Shown in pieces: positions 38,897 through 49,023 of a DNA stretch of 64,000 nucleotides. The position numbers were made by a program, and so were the translations under genes. The DNA lies in the NCBI RefSeq assembly GCF_024211275.1, contig NZ_JAMLDX010000011.1, positions 62,001 through 126,000 of the forward strand, written 5' to 3'. Within the stretch, counting starts at the first letter, position 1. Each line of letters starts with the position of its first letter. The notes under the pieces are model-generated. The model did not search any database and had not been told where the DNA came from. It worked only from the letters and a program-made list of their open reading frames with translations. The DNA comes from Sphingomonas tagetis (lineage in GTDB: Bacteria; Pseudomonadota; Alphaproteobacteria; Sphingomonadales; Sphingomonadaceae).

Positions 38897-39568
38897 ATGA
38901 CCGATGCTTCCAATCCTCCGCTGCGTGCCGCGATCGTGCCGGTAACCCCGTTGCAGCAGAACAGCACGCTGATCTGGTGCACGCAGACGATGCGCGGCGC
39001 CTTTACCGATCCGGGCGGCGATCTCGACCGGCTGAAGGCGGCGGCGAAGCAGCATGGTGTCACCATCGAGAAATTGCTGATCACGCATGGCCATATCGAT
39101 CATTGCGGGCAGGCCGGGACGCTGGCCAAGGAACTGGGCGTGCCGATCGAGGGCCCGCACGAGGCCGACCGCTTCTGGATCAGCCGGCTGGAGGATGACG
39201 GCCGCAGCTATGGCATCGACGGCAGGATCTTCGAGCCCGACCGCTGGCTGGTCGATGGCGACACGGTGACGGTGGGGAATTTGACGCTCGACGTCTATCA
39301 TTGCCCCGGCCACACGCCGGGCCATGTCGTGTTCCACCATGCGCCGTCGAAGCTGGCGATGGTCGGCGACGTGATCTTTCAGGGATCGATCGGGCGCACC
39401 GATTTCCCGATGGGCAATCATCAGGACCTGCTCGACGCCATTACCGGCAAGCTGTGGCCGCTGGGCGGGGAAACGGTGTTCGTGCCCGGCCATGGCCAGC
39501 CCAGCACGTTCGCGCAGGAGCGGCAGAGCAATCCGTTCGTGGCTGACGCTGTACTCGCGCGAAGCTAA
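38897..39568 (+). CDS. Metallo-beta-lactamase-fold hydrolase (glyoxalase II-like)
   Basis: The 223-residue protein begins MTDASNPPLRAAIVPVTPLQ and has the metal motif THGHIDHCGQAG, followed by YHCPGHTPGHVVFHHA, MVGDVIFQGSIGRTDFPMGN and FVPGHGQPSTFAQER. These supply all histidine and aspartate ligands for a two-metal site. It belongs to the glyoxalase II/YcbL-like branch, probably a thioester hydrolase. It diverges from the pabB-pabC gene across 97 bases. Confidence 0.9.
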   Translation: MTDASNPPLRAAIVPVTPLQQNSTLIWCTQTMRGAFTDPGGDLDRLKAAAKQHGVTIEKLLITHGHIDHCGQAGTLAKELGVPIEGPHEADRFWISRLEDDGRSYGIDGRIFEPDRWLVDGDTVTVGNLTLDVYHCPGHTPGHVVFHHAPSKLAMVGDVIFQGSIGRTDFPMGNHQDLLDAITGKLWPLGGETVFVPGHGQPSTFAQERQSNPFVADAVLARS

Positions 39569-39622
39569 ACCGATCGGTTGACTATTCTGAGGCGAGCGGG
39601 TAGTTCAACCATATGGTTGAAC
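39568..39622 (+). promoter_or_regulatory. arsR promoter with palindromic operators; probable leaderless start
   Basis: TTGACT (39578-39583), 17 bases, TAGTTC (39601-39606) fits a promoter whose start point would fall on the ATG at 39613. A perfect 20-bp palindrome, GTTCAACCATATGGTTGAAC (39603-39622), covers the -10 element and start codon. A second palindrome, AACCGATCGGTT (39568-39579), touches the -35. No Shine-Dalgarno precedes the ATG. Confidence 0.65.
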
Positions 39623-39942
39623 GACTCGATGCCACTTTTCATGCGCTGGCCGACCCGACGCGGCGCGGGATGCTCGCCAGCCTCGCGCTGGGCGAGAAGA
39701 GCATCGGCGAGCTTGCCCAGCCCTATGCGATGAGCTTCGCCGGGGCGTCGAAGCATGTGCAGGTGCTCGAACGAGCGGGGCTGGTGACGCGCCGCAAGGC
39801 CGGACGCGCGCAGCTCTGCCGGCTGGAGGCCGGGCCATTGGCCGAAGCCGAGCAATGGTTGCGGCAATGGGAGCAGTTCTGGAATCTGCGGCTCGACGCG
39901 CTGGAAGCACTGCTGCGCGATCACAAGGAGACCGAGCGATGA
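39613..39942 (+). CDS. ArsR-family transcriptional regulator
   Basis: The 109-residue winged-helix protein has LDATFHALADPTRRGMLASL, IGELAQPYAMSFAGASKHVQVLERAGLV (recognition helix) and TRRKAGRAQLCRLEAGPL. No metal-binding CxC pair is present, so this is the SdpR/YgaV-like group typically paired with SRPBCC proteins. Its start codon sits in the centre of a 20-bp palindrome, so autorepression is very likely. Its stop overlaps the next gene as ATGA. Confidence 0.93.
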   Translation: MVERLDATFHALADPTRRGMLASLALGEKSIGELAQPYAMSFAGASKHVQVLERAGLVTRRKAGRAQLCRLEAGPLAEAEQWLRQWEQFWNLRLDALEALLRDHKETER

Positions 39943-40373
39943 GCGAGCCGGTCGTTCTTACCGTGCGGCGGGAACTCGCCGCCTCGCCAGAGCGCGTGTT
40001 CGACGCCTGGCTCGATCCCGAGATGGCGCGCCGTTTCCTGTTCGCGACGCCGGACGGCAAAATGCAGACGGTGGAGATCGACGCACGCGTCGGCGGCCGC
40101 GCGCTGATCGTCGAGCGGCGCGAGCGCGGCGATGCCGCGCACCGACTGAAATATGAGGTGATCGAGCGGCCGTCGCGGCTGGTCTTCCTGTTCGCCGCCG
40201 ATCCGGCGGAAGAGGGCGAATGGACTCGCGTGTCGATCGAGATCGCGCCGACGGAAACCGGCTGCACGCTCACCCTCACGCATGAAATGGACCCGCAATG
40301 GGCGGCCTATAAGGAGCAGACCCGCAAGGGCTGGACGATGATCCTAGACAGCCTCGCCCGCATCACGGAGTGA
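39939..40373 (+). CDS. SRPBCC/AHSA1-domain protein (first)
   Basis: The 144-residue protein MSEPVVLTVRRELAASPERV opens with the AHSA1 pattern (FDAWLDPEMARRFLFATPDG) and continues with KYEVIERPSRLVFLFA and GCTLTLTHEMDPQWAAYKEQTRKGW (in part), a helix-grip fold that binds hydrophobic ligands. Ligand unknown. It is translated coupled to arsR through ATGA and is followed by a second family member. Confidence 0.9.
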   Translation: MSEPVVLTVRRELAASPERVFDAWLDPEMARRFLFATPDGKMQTVEIDARVGGRALIVERRERGDAAHRLKYEVIERPSRLVFLFAADPAEEGEWTRVSIEIAPTETGCTLTLTHEMDPQWAAYKEQTRKGWTMILDSLARITE

Positions 40374-40915
40374 CCCGCATGATCGACCTCGAAATCCCCG
40401 CGCCCGGCACGCTGCGTATGGAGCGGCTGCTCGATGCGCCGCCGGCGACGGTGTGGCGCTATCTCACCGAGGCGAGCCTGCGCGAGCAATGGTTTTCGGG
40501 CGGCACCGATGCGCGCGCGGGCGAGGCGGTCGAGCTGGTGTTCGACCATGATAATCTGTCGGCCGACGATGTCCCTTATCCGGCGGCATATGCCGAATAT
40601 AAGGGCGCGAAGGGCGTCGAGCGCGTGCTCGAGTTCGACCCGCCGCGCGTGTTCGCGATCAGCTGGGACGGCGGCAAGGAAGGGGTCGCGAAGTTCGAGT
40701 TGTTCGAAGCGGAGGGTGACCGCACGCGGCTGGTGCTGACGCATAGCGGGATCACCGGCCCGGGGCCGCTCGCCAATTTCGGCGGGGGCTGGCATTCACA
40801 TCTGGCGGTGCTGCAGGGCGTGCTACGCGGCGAGCCGGTGCGCGACTTCTGGGCATTGCACGCACAGTCCGAAGCCAAGGTCGCGGCGGCGATGGCGCAA
40901 TCTTCGACAAGTTAA
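40370..40915 (+). CDS. SRPBCC/AHSA1-domain protein (second)
   Basis: The GTG at 40370 overlaps the previous stop; ATG 40379 (MIDLEIPAPGTLRMERLLDA) is an alternative. About 181 residues. The helix-grip core is seen in PPATVWRYLTEASLREQWFSGG, LEFDPPRVFAISWDG, TRLVLTHSGITG and GWHSHLAVLQGVLRGEP. It likely acts with the first SRPBCC protein under ArsR control; substrate or ligand is unknown. Confidence 0.9.
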   Translation: MTRMIDLEIPAPGTLRMERLLDAPPATVWRYLTEASLREQWFSGGTDARAGEAVELVFDHDNLSADDVPYPAAYAEYKGAKGVERVLEFDPPRVFAISWDGGKEGVAKFELFEAEGDRTRLVLTHSGITGPGPLANFGGGWHSHLAVLQGVLRGEPVRDFWALHAQSEAKVAAAMAQSSTS

Positions 40916-40938
40916 GCACGAATGCCTAGATCGGGGCC

Positions 40939-41964
40939 ATGCTGATCCTGGGCCTCGAATCGAGTTGTGACGAAACCGCCGCCGCGCTGGTGACCGACAA
41001 GCGCGAGGTGCTGGCGCACCGGCTCGCGCGGCAGGACGAGGCGCACCGGCCGTTCGGCGGGGTGGTGCCCGAAATCGCGGCGCGCGCGCATGTCGAGGCG
41101 CTGGCGCCTCTGGTCGAGGCGGCGCTGGCCGATGCGGGCGTGACGCTCGCCGATGTCGATGCGATCGCAGCGACCGCCGGGCCGGGGCTGATCGGTGGCG
41201 TCATGGTCGGGCTGGTGACCGGCAAGGCGCTGGCGCATGCCGCGGGCAAGCCGCTGGTGGCGGTCAATCATCTCGAAGGTCACGCGCTCTCGCCGCGGCT
41301 GGCCGATCCCGATCTGGACTTCCCCTATCTGCTGCTGCTCGTGTCGGGCGGGCATTGCCAGCTGTTGCTGGTCGAGGGCGTCGGGCGGTATCGGCGCCTT
41401 GCCACGACGATCGATGATGCCGCCGGCGAGGCGTTCGACAAGACCGCGAAATTGCTGGGCCTGGGTTTTCCCGGCGGGCCGGCGGTCGAGCGCGCGGCCA
41501 AGGATGGTGACCCGCGCGCGGTGCCGCTGCCGCGTCCGCTGGTCGGGTCGGGCGAGCCGCATTTCTCGTTCGCGGGACTGAAGAGCGACGTCGCGCGCAA
41601 GGCGGGCAAGTTCCCCGCCGCCGATCTCGCGGCCTCGTTCCAGCAGGCGGTGGTGGATTGCCTGGTCGACCGCACGCGGATCGCATTGGGCAAGGCGCCA
41701 CAGGCGTCGGCGCTCGTGGTCGCCGGTGGCGTCGCGGCCAATGGCGCGGTGCGTGGGGCGCTCGAAGCGCTGGCGGGCGAGCATGGGCTGCGCTTCGTCG
41801 CGCCGCCGCTCTGGCTCTGCACCGACAATGCCGCCATGATCGCCTGGGCCGGGGCGGAGCGCTTCGCCGCCGGACTGACCGATCCGCTCGACCTGGCCGC
41901 GCGCCCGCGCTGGCCGCTCGATCCGGATGCGGAGAAGGTGAGAGGGGCGGGCGTGAAGGCATGA
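40939..41964 (+). CDS. tsaD: tRNA N6-threonylcarbamoyladenosine synthase subunit TsaD
   Basis: TsaD transfers threonylcarbamoyl to A37 of ANN-decoding tRNAs. The 341-residue protein has [47 protein letters not shown], the metal histidines in [20 protein letters not shown], and [12 protein letters not shown]. All are standard. The stop overlaps gpsA as ATGA, so the two are coupled. Confidence 0.97.
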   Translation: MLILGLESSCDETAAALVTDKREVLAHRLARQDEAHRPFGGVVPEIAARAHVEALAPLVEAALADAGVTLADVDAIAATAGPGLIGGVMVGLVTGKALAHAAGKPLVAVNHLEGHALSPRLADPDLDFPYLLLLVSGGHCQLLLVEGVGRYRRLATTIDDAAGEAFDKTAKLLGLGFPGGPAVERAAKDGDPRAVPLPRPLVGSGEPHFSFAGLKSDVARKAGKFPAADLAASFQQAVVDCLVDRTRIALGKAPQASALVVAGGVAANGAVRGALEALAGEHGLRFVAPPLWLCTDNAAMIAWAGAERFAAGLTDPLDLAARPRWPLDPDAEKVRGAGVKA

Positions 41965-42938
41965 GGATCGGCGTTCTTGGCGGTGGCGCATGGGGCACGG
42001 CCCTCGCACAGGTCGCGGCGCGCGGCGACGCGCCGGTGACCTTGTGGGCGCGCGAGGATGACGTCGTGGCGTCGGTCAACGACGCCCATGAAAACCGGCT
42101 GTTCCTGCCCGGCGTGCCGCTGTCGCCATCGATCCGCGCAACCGGCGAACTGGCCGATCTCGATGATGCCGAAGCGCTGCTGGTGGTGGTGCCCGCACAA
42201 TTCCTGCGGTCCGTGCTGGTGGCGGCACCGGTGGCCGGCCGGCCGCTGGTGCTGTGCGCCAAGGGGATCGAGGCGGGAACGCGCAAGCTGGTCGCCGAGG
42301 TCTCGCGCGAGCTTCATCCCGACGCCCCGGTGGCGGTGCTGTCGGGGCCGACCTTCGCGCACGAGGTGGCGAAGGGATTGCCGACCGCAGTGACATTGGC
42401 GTGCGAGGATGAAGGGTTGCGCGAGGCACTGGCCGAGCGGCTCGCGGGGCCGGCGTTCCGCACTTATGGCTCGTCCGATGTCGCGGGCGCGGAGATTGGC
42501 GGCGCGGTCAAGAATGTGCTGGCGATCGCGTGCGGCGTGGTCGAGGGCGCGGGGCTGGGGCTGAACGCGCGCGCGGCGCTGATCGCGCGCGGTTTTGCCG
42601 AGATGACGCGCTTCGGCGTCGCGCGCGGCGGGCGGCCCGAGACTCTGGCGGGGCTGTCGGGACTCGGGGATCTGGTGCTGACCTGCTCATCGATAAATTC
42701 TCGCAACTTCTCGCTCGGCGTCGGCCTGGGGCAGGGCAAGGCGGCGGTGGAGCTGCTCGCCGACCGCCGCACCGTGGCGGAAGGTGCCGCGACCGCACCG
42801 GTGCTGCGCGAGGCCGCGCAGGCGGTTGGGGTGGACATGCCGGTCACAGCAGCGGTGTGCGCGTTGCTCGAAGGCGCACCGGTCGAGCAGGTCGTGCGGT
42901 CGCTGCTGGCGCGGCCGTTGCGCGAGGAAGCCCATTGA
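41961..42938 (+). CDS. gpsA: Glycerol-3-phosphate dehydrogenase [NAD(P)+]
   Basis: GpsA makes sn-glycerol-3-phosphate for phospholipids. The 325-residue protein opens with the Rossmann motif [18 protein letters not shown] and carries [60 protein letters not shown] (catalytic lysine), and [14 protein letters not shown] with SRNF. ATG 41961 overlaps the tsaD stop. Complete and typical. Confidence 0.96.
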   Translation: MRIGVLGGGAWGTALAQVAARGDAPVTLWAREDDVVASVNDAHENRLFLPGVPLSPSIRATGELADLDDAEALLVVVPAQFLRSVLVAAPVAGRPLVLCAKGIEAGTRKLVAEVSRELHPDAPVAVLSGPTFAHEVAKGLPTAVTLACEDEGLREALAERLAGPAFRTYGSSDVAGAEIGGAVKNVLAIACGVVEGAGLGLNARAALIARGFAEMTRFGVARGGRPETLAGLSGLGDLVLTCSSINSRNFSLGVGLGQGKAAVELLADRRTVAEGAATAPVLREAAQAVGVDMPVTAAVCALLEGAPVEQVVRSLLARPLREEAH

Positions 42939-42939
42939 A

Positions 42940-43485
42940 ATGAGCGGATCGAGATGGGCGGCGCTGCTGCGCGGGATCAATCTCGGCAAGCGCCAGCTGA
43001 AATCGGCGGAATTGAAGGGGGTGGTCGAGGGGCTGGGCTTCACTGACGTCAAGACCCTGTTCGCCTCGGGCAATGTCGTGTTCACCGCGCCGGGCACGAA
43101 CGCGGCGGCGCTGGAAGCCGCGATCCATGACGCGCTGGCGAAGGCGACCGGACTCAAGTCCGAGATTTTCGTGCGAGGTCCCAACGAGATGGACGCGATC
43201 GTCGCCGCAAATCCGTTTCCGGAGGTGGCAAAGGAACGCCCGAGCCAGCTGGTGGTGATCTTCCATCGCGACGCGATCGACCCGGCGCCGCTCGGCGAGC
43301 TGCTGGAAAGCTACGACGGGCCGGAGCGGGTGAAGGCAACCGGGCGCGAGCTGTTCATCGACTTTCCCGACGGGCAGGGGCGGTCGAACCTCTATCCGGC
43401 GATGAGCAAGGCGCGGCCGAAGCTCGATCCGGTCAACACGGCGCGCAACTGGAACACGGTGTTGAAGATCCGCGACGCGCTCTAG
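42940..43485 (+). CDS. DUF1697 family protein
   Basis: The 181-residue protein shows WAALLRGINLGKRQLKSAEL, GFTDVKTLFASGNVVF, and PDGQGRSNLYPAMSKAR with TARNWNTVLKI, the three blocks of DUF1697. Function is unknown. The start follows the gpsA stop by one base; it ends overlapping the small DUF1674 gene. Confidence 0.92.
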   Translation: MSGSRWAALLRGINLGKRQLKSAELKGVVEGLGFTDVKTLFASGNVVFTAPGTNAAALEAAIHDALAKATGLKSEIFVRGPNEMDAIVAANPFPEVAKERPSQLVVIFHRDAIDPAPLGELLESYDGPERVKATGRELFIDFPDGQGRSNLYPAMSKARPKLDPVNTARNWNTVLKIRDAL

Positions 43486-43643
43486 AAGTCGACCGCGATC
43501 CCCTTGCGCTCCCAGTCGCCATAGCGCGTGGGATCGTTGCCGAGCGGGTCGGTTTCCGCCTTCGTGCCCGGTTCGGGCTTGGGCAAAGGCGGACTCTTCG
43601 AGAGATAGGCCGGCGGCTTCACATGATCGGGGCGCTTGCCCAT
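43482..43643 (-). CDS. DUF1674 / SDHAF4-like succinate dehydrogenase assembly factor
   Basis: The 53-residue product MGKRPDHVKPPAYLSKSPPL ends in the diagnostic block DPTRYGDWERKGIAVDF. This block defines DUF1674, the family of the mitochondrial Complex II assembly factor SDHAF4 (Sdh8), which binds flavinylated SdhA before assembly. Its role here is inferred from that. ATG 43643 follows a weak site. It lies opposite the end of DUF1697 and diverges from rsmB. Confidence 0.88.
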   Translation of the reverse strand: MGKRPDHVKPPAYLSKSPPLPKPEPGTKAETDPLGNDPTRYGDWERKGIAVDF

Positions 43644-43705
43644 GAGCTTGTCCTGGTTACAGCGGCAGTCAGGCCCCACATCGGGGCGGCAAAGGAGCGG
43701 GTCAA

Positions 43706-44998
43706 GTGAACGGTTCGAAGACACGCCCATCGCATCTGGCTGCCGATCCGCCCGGCGTGCCTGCGCGCCGCGCCGCGTTGCGGCTGCTCGACGCGGTTCT
43801 GCGGCGTGGCCTCGCGATCGAGCAGGCGCTCGACAATGCGACGAGCGGACTGGCGCCGCCCGACCGTGGGCTCGCCCATGCCATCGCGGCCGAGGTGCTG
43901 CGCCGGCTCGCCGATCTCGACGCGCTGATCGACAGCGCGACGCGCAACCGGCTGGCGGACGACGCCAAGGCGCGCTTCGTGCTGCGCATTGCGCTGGTCC
44001 AGGCGTTGCAGTTCGGCACGCCGCCGCATGCCGCGATCTCGACCGCCCTGCCGCTGGTCGAGGGCGGGCCGCGCAAGCTCGTGCACGGCGTGTTCGGTAC
44101 GCTGATGCGCCAGAACGCGACCCTGCCCGAACATGCCAGCCTCCCCGACGCCGCCTATATGCGGCTGATGGCGAATTGGGGCGAGGCGGTGGCCGACGCG
44201 GCGGCTGTCGCGATCACCGACCAACCGCCGCTCGACCTGACCGTGCGGGGCGAATCGCCGGTCGAAGGTGAGAGCCTGTTGCCGGGCCATGTTCGAGTCC
44301 GGACCGATGTGCCGGTCCAGCAACTGCCCGGCTATGCCGAAGGGCAATGGTGGGTGCAGGACCTCGCCGCGTCGCTGCCCGCGCGGCTGATCGGCAAAGG
44401 CACCGGCCGCGCGCTCGACCTGTGCGCCGCGCCCGGCGGCAAGACGTTGCAGCTCGCCGCGGCTGGCTGGGACGTCACCGCGGTCGACATCTCGGATAGT
44501 CGTCTGGCGCGACTTTCGGAGAATCTCGACCGCATCGGACTGACGGCGAGCGTCGTCACCGCTGATCTGATGAAGTGGGAACCGGGGTTCGCGGCCGATG
44601 CCGTGCTGCTCGACGCGCCGTGCAGCGCGACCGGCATTTTCCGCCGCCACCCTGATGTGCTCCACCGCGTGCGCCCGCGCGTGATCGCCGAGATGGCCGA
44701 GATGCAGGCGGCACTCCTCCCGCGCGCGGCGAAGTGGGTGCGGCCCGGTGGGCTGCTGGTCTATGCGACCTGCTCGCTCGAGCCCGAGGAAGGCGAGGCG
44801 CAGATCGAGCGTTTCCTGAGCGCGCATGCGGACTTTGCGATCGATCGCGTGAGCGCGGACGAGCTGCCCGCCGGGCTGTACGCGCATGAGCGCGGCTGGC
44901 TGCGCACGCTGCCCGGCATGCTGGCGGAACAAGGTGGGCTCGACGGCTTTTTCATGGTGCGGCTGATGCGTGTTGCGGGTGATTCGCGGGCGGCTTAA
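43706..44998 (+). CDS. rsmB: 16S rRNA (cytosine-967-C5) methyltransferase RsmB
   Basis: The 430-residue enzyme starts with GTG 43706. Residues about 20-140 are the NusB-like RNA-binding domain (ARRAALRLLDAVLRRGLAIEQ). Then comes the SAM-dependent domain: LDLCAAPGGKTLQLAA, VTAVDISDSRLARL, LLDAPCSATGIFRRHPDVL with the first catalytic cysteine, and LVYATCSLEPEEGEAQ with the nucleophile. Next to rpe, 9 bases downstream. Confidence 0.95.
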   Translation: MNGSKTRPSHLAADPPGVPARRAALRLLDAVLRRGLAIEQALDNATSGLAPPDRGLAHAIAAEVLRRLADLDALIDSATRNRLADDAKARFVLRIALVQALQFGTPPHAAISTALPLVEGGPRKLVHGVFGTLMRQNATLPEHASLPDAAYMRLMANWGEAVADAAAVAITDQPPLDLTVRGESPVEGESLLPGHVRVRTDVPVQQLPGYAEGQWWVQDLAASLPARLIGKGTGRALDLCAAPGGKTLQLAAAGWDVTAVDISDSRLARLSENLDRIGLTASVVTADLMKWEPGFAADAVLLDAPCSATGIFRRHPDVLHRVRPRVIAEMAEMQAALLPRAAKWVRPGGLLVYATCSLEPEEGEAQIERFLSAHADFAIDRVSADELPAGLYAHERGWLRTLPGMLAEQGGLDGFFMVRLMRVAGDSRAA

Positions 44999-45007
44999 GG
45001 GGTCTTC

Positions 45008-45682
45008 ATGTCAGCAGTCCGCATCGCGCCGTCCATCCTCTCCGCCGACTTCGCCAAATTGGGCGAGGAGGTACGCGCGATCGACGAAGCGGGTGCCGAC
45101 TGGATCCATATCGACGTGATGGACGGGCATTTCGTGCCCAATCTCACGATCGGTCCGGCAGTGGTTAAGGCGCTGCGCCCGCACAGTGCCAAGCCGTTCG
45201 ACGTCCATCTGATGATCGCGCCGGTCGATCCGATGCTCGAAGCCTTTGCGGAGGCTGGCGCGGACTGCCTGTCGGTGCATCCCGAGAGCGGGCCCCATCT
45301 CCACCGCACGCTGCAGACGATCAAGGCGCTGGGCAAGCGTGCCGGCGTGGTGCTCAATCCGGCAACACCGGTCGATGTGGTCGATCATGTGCTCGACCTC
45401 ACCGATCTGATCCTGGTGATGAGCGTCAATCCGGGGTTCGGCGGGCAGAAGTTCATCGAGAGCCAAATTGCCAAGATCGCCACGCTGCGTGCCAAGATCG
45501 ACACCAGCGGGCGGCAGATCGACCTCGAGGTCGATGGCGGGGTCGATGCCAATAATTGCGCGCGCGTGATCGCGGCGGGCGCCGACGCGCTGGTCGCGGG
45601 CACCGCCGCGTTCAAGGGCGGGCCGGCGCATTACGCCGACAATATCCGGGCGTTGCGGCCAGAGATCGCAAGCATCCGGTGA
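45008..45682 (+). CDS. rpe: Ribulose-phosphate 3-epimerase
   Basis: The pentose phosphate enzyme of 224 residues has a TIM barrel with [78 protein letters not shown] and [11 protein letters not shown]. Metal histidine and aspartate ligands are all present. The stop overlaps the next gene as GTGA. Confidence 0.97.
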   Translation: MSAVRIAPSILSADFAKLGEEVRAIDEAGADWIHIDVMDGHFVPNLTIGPAVVKALRPHSAKPFDVHLMIAPVDPMLEAFAEAGADCLSVHPESGPHLHRTLQTIKALGKRAGVVLNPATPVDVVDHVLDLTDLILVMSVNPGFGGQKFIESQIAKIATLRAKIDTSGRQIDLEVDGGVDANNCARVIAAGADALVAGTAAFKGGPAHYADNIRALRPEIASIR

Positions 45683-47412
45683 GCGACGAGCGCGGCGATC
45701 CCGCTACCGACGGGATCGAGCAAGGCAAGCGGCTGATCCGTATCGGGGGCGACCGGGGGCTGTCGCTTGCCGATCGGGTCAGCGAGCGCCTGCACCGGCT
45801 GGCCTGGCGCACGCCGATCCACAGCTTTCGCCTGCGCGGCCGGCATCCGCTCAAGCTGATCGCGGTGGTCGATGATCCCTTCTTCGGCGATGTCGCGCGC
45901 GGGCGGGCTTTGCTCGACGGCAAGCTGAGCTTTCGTGGCGAGAACCATGTGGTCGAAGGCCTCGATCTCGCCAGGCCCAACTGGTCCAAGCCGTTCGGCG
46001 ACTATCTTCACAGCTTCGCCTGGCTGCGCGACCTGTCGAGCGTGGCGACGCGGGTGGAAGCGGTGCCGGTGGCCGAGACGCTGATGCGCAAATGGCTGGC
46101 CGCGCACGCCGACAAGGTCACCGATCCGGCGTGGCGCGCCGATCTGTGGGGGCGGCGCATCCTGTTTTGGACCGCGCATGCGCCGCTGATCCTGTCGAGC
46201 ACCGACCTCGTCTATCGCTCGAAGGTGCTCAACACGCTGGCGCGCGGCGCGCGGCATCTCGACCGTTCGGCCGAGCGGGTGCCGCTGGGCGTGCCGCGCA
46301 TCGCGGCGTGGTGCGGCGTGCTGACTGCGGGGCTGATGATCCCGGGCGGCGACCCGCGCCGCGCATTCGGCGAGGCGGGGCTGGCGCGAGCGCTGCGCGG
46401 ATCGGTAAGCGACGATGGCGGAATCAACGGACGCTCGCCGCAGGCATTGCTCGACGCGGTCATGCTGCTGACTTTGCTGCGTTCGACCTATGCCGCGCGG
46501 CGGCTCGAGGCGCCCGAGCTGGTCAGCGCGACGCTGACGAAGATGGTCACCGCGCTGCTCGGGGTGACGCATGGCGACCGGGGGCTGGCCAGCTGGCAGG
46601 GCGGCGTACCGGTCGATGGCGAGACGATCGACGCGATGATCGCGGCGACTGGCGCACGCGTGCGACCGCTGCGGCAGGCACGGGCCTGGGGCTATCAGCG
46701 GCTGGCGCAGCAGAAGACGGTCCTGATCATGGATGCCGCGCCGCCGCCGATCGCGCGGGTGATGGAGGGCGGCTGCGCCTCGACGCTCGCGTTCGAATTT
46801 TCCGACGGGGCGGACCGGATCGTGGTGAGCTGCGGCGGTGCGCGCGGCGCGGACCTGCGGCTGCCGGCGGCGCTGGCCGAGGGGTTGCGCACCACCGCGG
46901 CGCATTCGACCTTGGTGGTACGCGACAGCAATTCGACCGCGATCCATCCCGACGGCACGCTCGGGCGCGGCGTGGTCGAGATGGAGCTGAGCCGGCAGGA
47001 GACCGAGGCGGCGAGCCGGATCGAAGCGAGCCATGACGGTTATGTCCGGCGACACGGCGTCATCCACCGCCGCGCGATCGCGCTGGGCGCGGATGGGCGC
47101 GACGTGCGTGGCGAGGACAGCCTGTTGCCTTCAGGCCGCAAGAGCAAGGCGACGGCAATAGGCTTCGCGATCCGCTTTCACCTGCATCCCGGCGTCGACG
47201 TATCACCGACCGCTGACGGCTCGGGCGCGCTGTTGCGGACGAAGTCGGGCTCGGCGTGGCAGTTCCGTGCGCGCGGCGGCACGCTTGCGATCGAGGAAAG
47301 CGTGTGGATCGATGGTCGCGGGATTCCGCGCGAGACTCAACAGCTTGTGCTCACCGGCAACGCGCCCGCCGGCGGGCATAGCGTGTCATGGCTGTTCCAT
47401 CGCGCGCGTTAG
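45679..47412 (+). CDS. Heparinase II/III family protein
   Basis: The GTG at 45679 overlaps the rpe stop, giving 577 residues. An N-terminal alpha/alpha barrel part ([51 protein letters not shown] [18 protein letters not shown]) is followed by a beta-sandwich domain with [32 protein letters not shown] and [11 protein letters not shown]. There is no signal peptide. Family members cleave uronic-acid polysaccharides, but this cytosolic-looking branch beside purH is widespread in alphaproteobacteria and its substrate is unknown. Confidence 0.88.
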   Translation: MSDERGDPATDGIEQGKRLIRIGGDRGLSLADRVSERLHRLAWRTPIHSFRLRGRHPLKLIAVVDDPFFGDVARGRALLDGKLSFRGENHVVEGLDLARPNWSKPFGDYLHSFAWLRDLSSVATRVEAVPVAETLMRKWLAAHADKVTDPAWRADLWGRRILFWTAHAPLILSSTDLVYRSKVLNTLARGARHLDRSAERVPLGVPRIAAWCGVLTAGLMIPGGDPRRAFGEAGLARALRGSVSDDGGINGRSPQALLDAVMLLTLLRSTYAARRLEAPELVSATLTKMVTALLGVTHGDRGLASWQGGVPVDGETIDAMIAATGARVRPLRQARAWGYQRLAQQKTVLIMDAAPPPIARVMEGGCASTLAFEFSDGADRIVVSCGGARGADLRLPAALAEGLRTTAAHSTLVVRDSNSTAIHPDGTLGRGVVEMELSRQETEAASRIEASHDGYVRRHGVIHRRAIALGADGRDVRGEDSLLPSGRKSKATAIGFAIRFHLHPGVDVSPTADGSGALLRTKSGSAWQFRARGGTLAIEESVWIDGRGIPRETQQLVLTGNAPAGGHSVSWLFHRAR

Positions 47413-47451
47413 GGGTTGATCGATTGGGCTGACCGCCTAAAGCGCGCGGCC

Positions 47452-49023
47452 ATGAGCTCCATCCAGATCAAGCGCGCCCTTCTCTCGGTCTCCGACAAGA
47501 CCGGTATCATCGAACTCGGGACTGCGCTCGCCGCCAAGGGCGTCGAGCTGGTGTCGACCGGAGGCACCGCCAAGGCGCTGCGCGATGCCGGGCTGGACGT
47601 GCGCGACATTTCCGACCTCACCGGCTTTCCCGAAATGATGGATGGGCGCGTCAAGACGCTGCACCCGGTGGTGCATGGCGGCCTGCTCGCGGTGCGCGAC
47701 GACGCTGGCCATATGGGGTCGGCGAGCGAGCACGCCATCGGGATGATCGATCTCGTCGTCGTCAATCTCTACCCGTTCCAGCAGACCGTCGCGAAGGGCG
47801 CCGGCCGCGACGAGGTGATCGAGAATATCGACATCGGTGGCCCGTCGATGGTGCGCTCGGCCGCGAAGAACCACGCCTATGTCGCGATCGTCACCGATCC
47901 CGCCGACTATGCGGTGGTGGCGCAGGGCGAGACCACGCTGGACGACCGCCGCCGTTTCGCCGCCAAGGCCTATGCGCTGACCGCGCAATATGATTCGGCG
48001 ATCGCCGGCTGGTTCGCGCATGTCGATCAGGGCGAGCGTTTCCCTGCGACCGTGGCGGTGCCGATGCTCAAACAGGGCGAGCTGCGCTATGGCGAGAACC
48101 CGCACCAGATCGCCGCGCTCTATACCCAGGCCGGCGGCGGCGTGAACGGCATCGCGCAGGCGCGGCAGGTGCAGGGCAAGGAACTCAGCTACAATAATTA
48201 CAATGACGCCGATGCGGCGCTGGAGCTGGTCAGCGAGTTCCGTGACGGGCCGCCGACGGTGGTGATCGTCAAGCACGCCAATCCGTGCGGCGTCGCGACC
48301 GGCGAAACGCTGATCGAGGCCTATCAGGCCGCTTTCGCGTGCGACACGGTATCGGCGTTCGGCGGGATCATCGCGGTCAACCGTCCGCTCGACGAGGCTA
48401 CGGCGGAAGCGATTTCGGGCATCTTCACCGAAGTGGTGTGCGCGCCCGATGCCGACGAGGGTGCGCGCGCGGTGTTCGCGCGCAAGAAGAACCTCCGCCT
48501 GCTGCTGACCGGCGAGTTACCCGATCCGGCGCGGCGCGGGCGCGCGATGAAGTCGATCGCGGGCGGTTTTCTGATCCAGTCGCGCGACGACGGTCGGATC
48601 ACCGCGGATGATCTGAAAGTCGTCACAAAGCGCGCGCCGACCGAGCAGGAATTGCAGGACTGCCTGTTCGCCTGGACCGTCGCCAAGCACGTCAAGTCGA
48701 ACGCGATCGTCTATGCCAAGGGCGGCAGCACGGCAGGCGTCGGCGCGGGGCAGATGAACCGGCTCGAATCCGCGCGCATTGCGGCATGGAAGGCGAAGGA
48801 CGCGGCGGACAAGGCTGGCTGGGATCAGCCGCGCACGATCGGCAGCGCAGTGGCGTCGGACGCCTTCTTCCCGTTCGCCGACGGATTGATGGCTGCGGCG
48901 GGCGCGGGTGCGACGGCGGTGATCCAGCCGGGCGGCTCGATCCGCGACGACGAGGTGATCGCGGCAGCGGACGAAGCGGGGCTGGCGATGGTGTTCACCG
49001 GGGTGCGCCACTTCCGGCACTAA
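47452..49023 (+). CDS. purH: Bifunctional purine biosynthesis protein PurH
   Basis: PurH formylates AICAR and closes IMP. From ATG 47452 (523 residues), the N-terminal IMP cyclohydrolase shows [47 protein letters not shown] and [14 protein letters not shown]. The C-terminal transformylase shows [27 protein letters not shown] and [11 protein letters not shown]. Complete. It converges with the flippase gene, overlapping by four bases. Confidence 0.97.
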   Translation: MSSIQIKRALLSVSDKTGIIELGTALAAKGVELVSTGGTAKALRDAGLDVRDISDLTGFPEMMDGRVKTLHPVVHGGLLAVRDDAGHMGSASEHAIGMIDLVVVNLYPFQQTVAKGAGRDEVIENIDIGGPSMVRSAAKNHAYVAIVTDPADYAVVAQGETTLDDRRRFAAKAYALTAQYDSAIAGWFAHVDQGERFPATVAVPMLKQGELRYGENPHQIAALYTQAGGGVNGIAQARQVQGKELSYNNYNDADAALELVSEFRDGPPTVVIVKHANPCGVATGETLIEAYQAAFACDTVSAFGGIIAVNRPLDEATAEAISGIFTEVVCAPDADEGARAVFARKKNLRLLLTGELPDPARRGRAMKSIAGGFLIQSRDDGRITADDLKVVTKRAPTEQELQDCLFAWTVAKHVKSNAIVYAKGGSTAGVGAGQMNRLESARIAAWKAKDAADKAGWDQPRTIGSAVASDAFFPFADGLMAAAGAGATAVIQPGGSIRDDEVIAAADEAGLAMVFTGVRHFRH

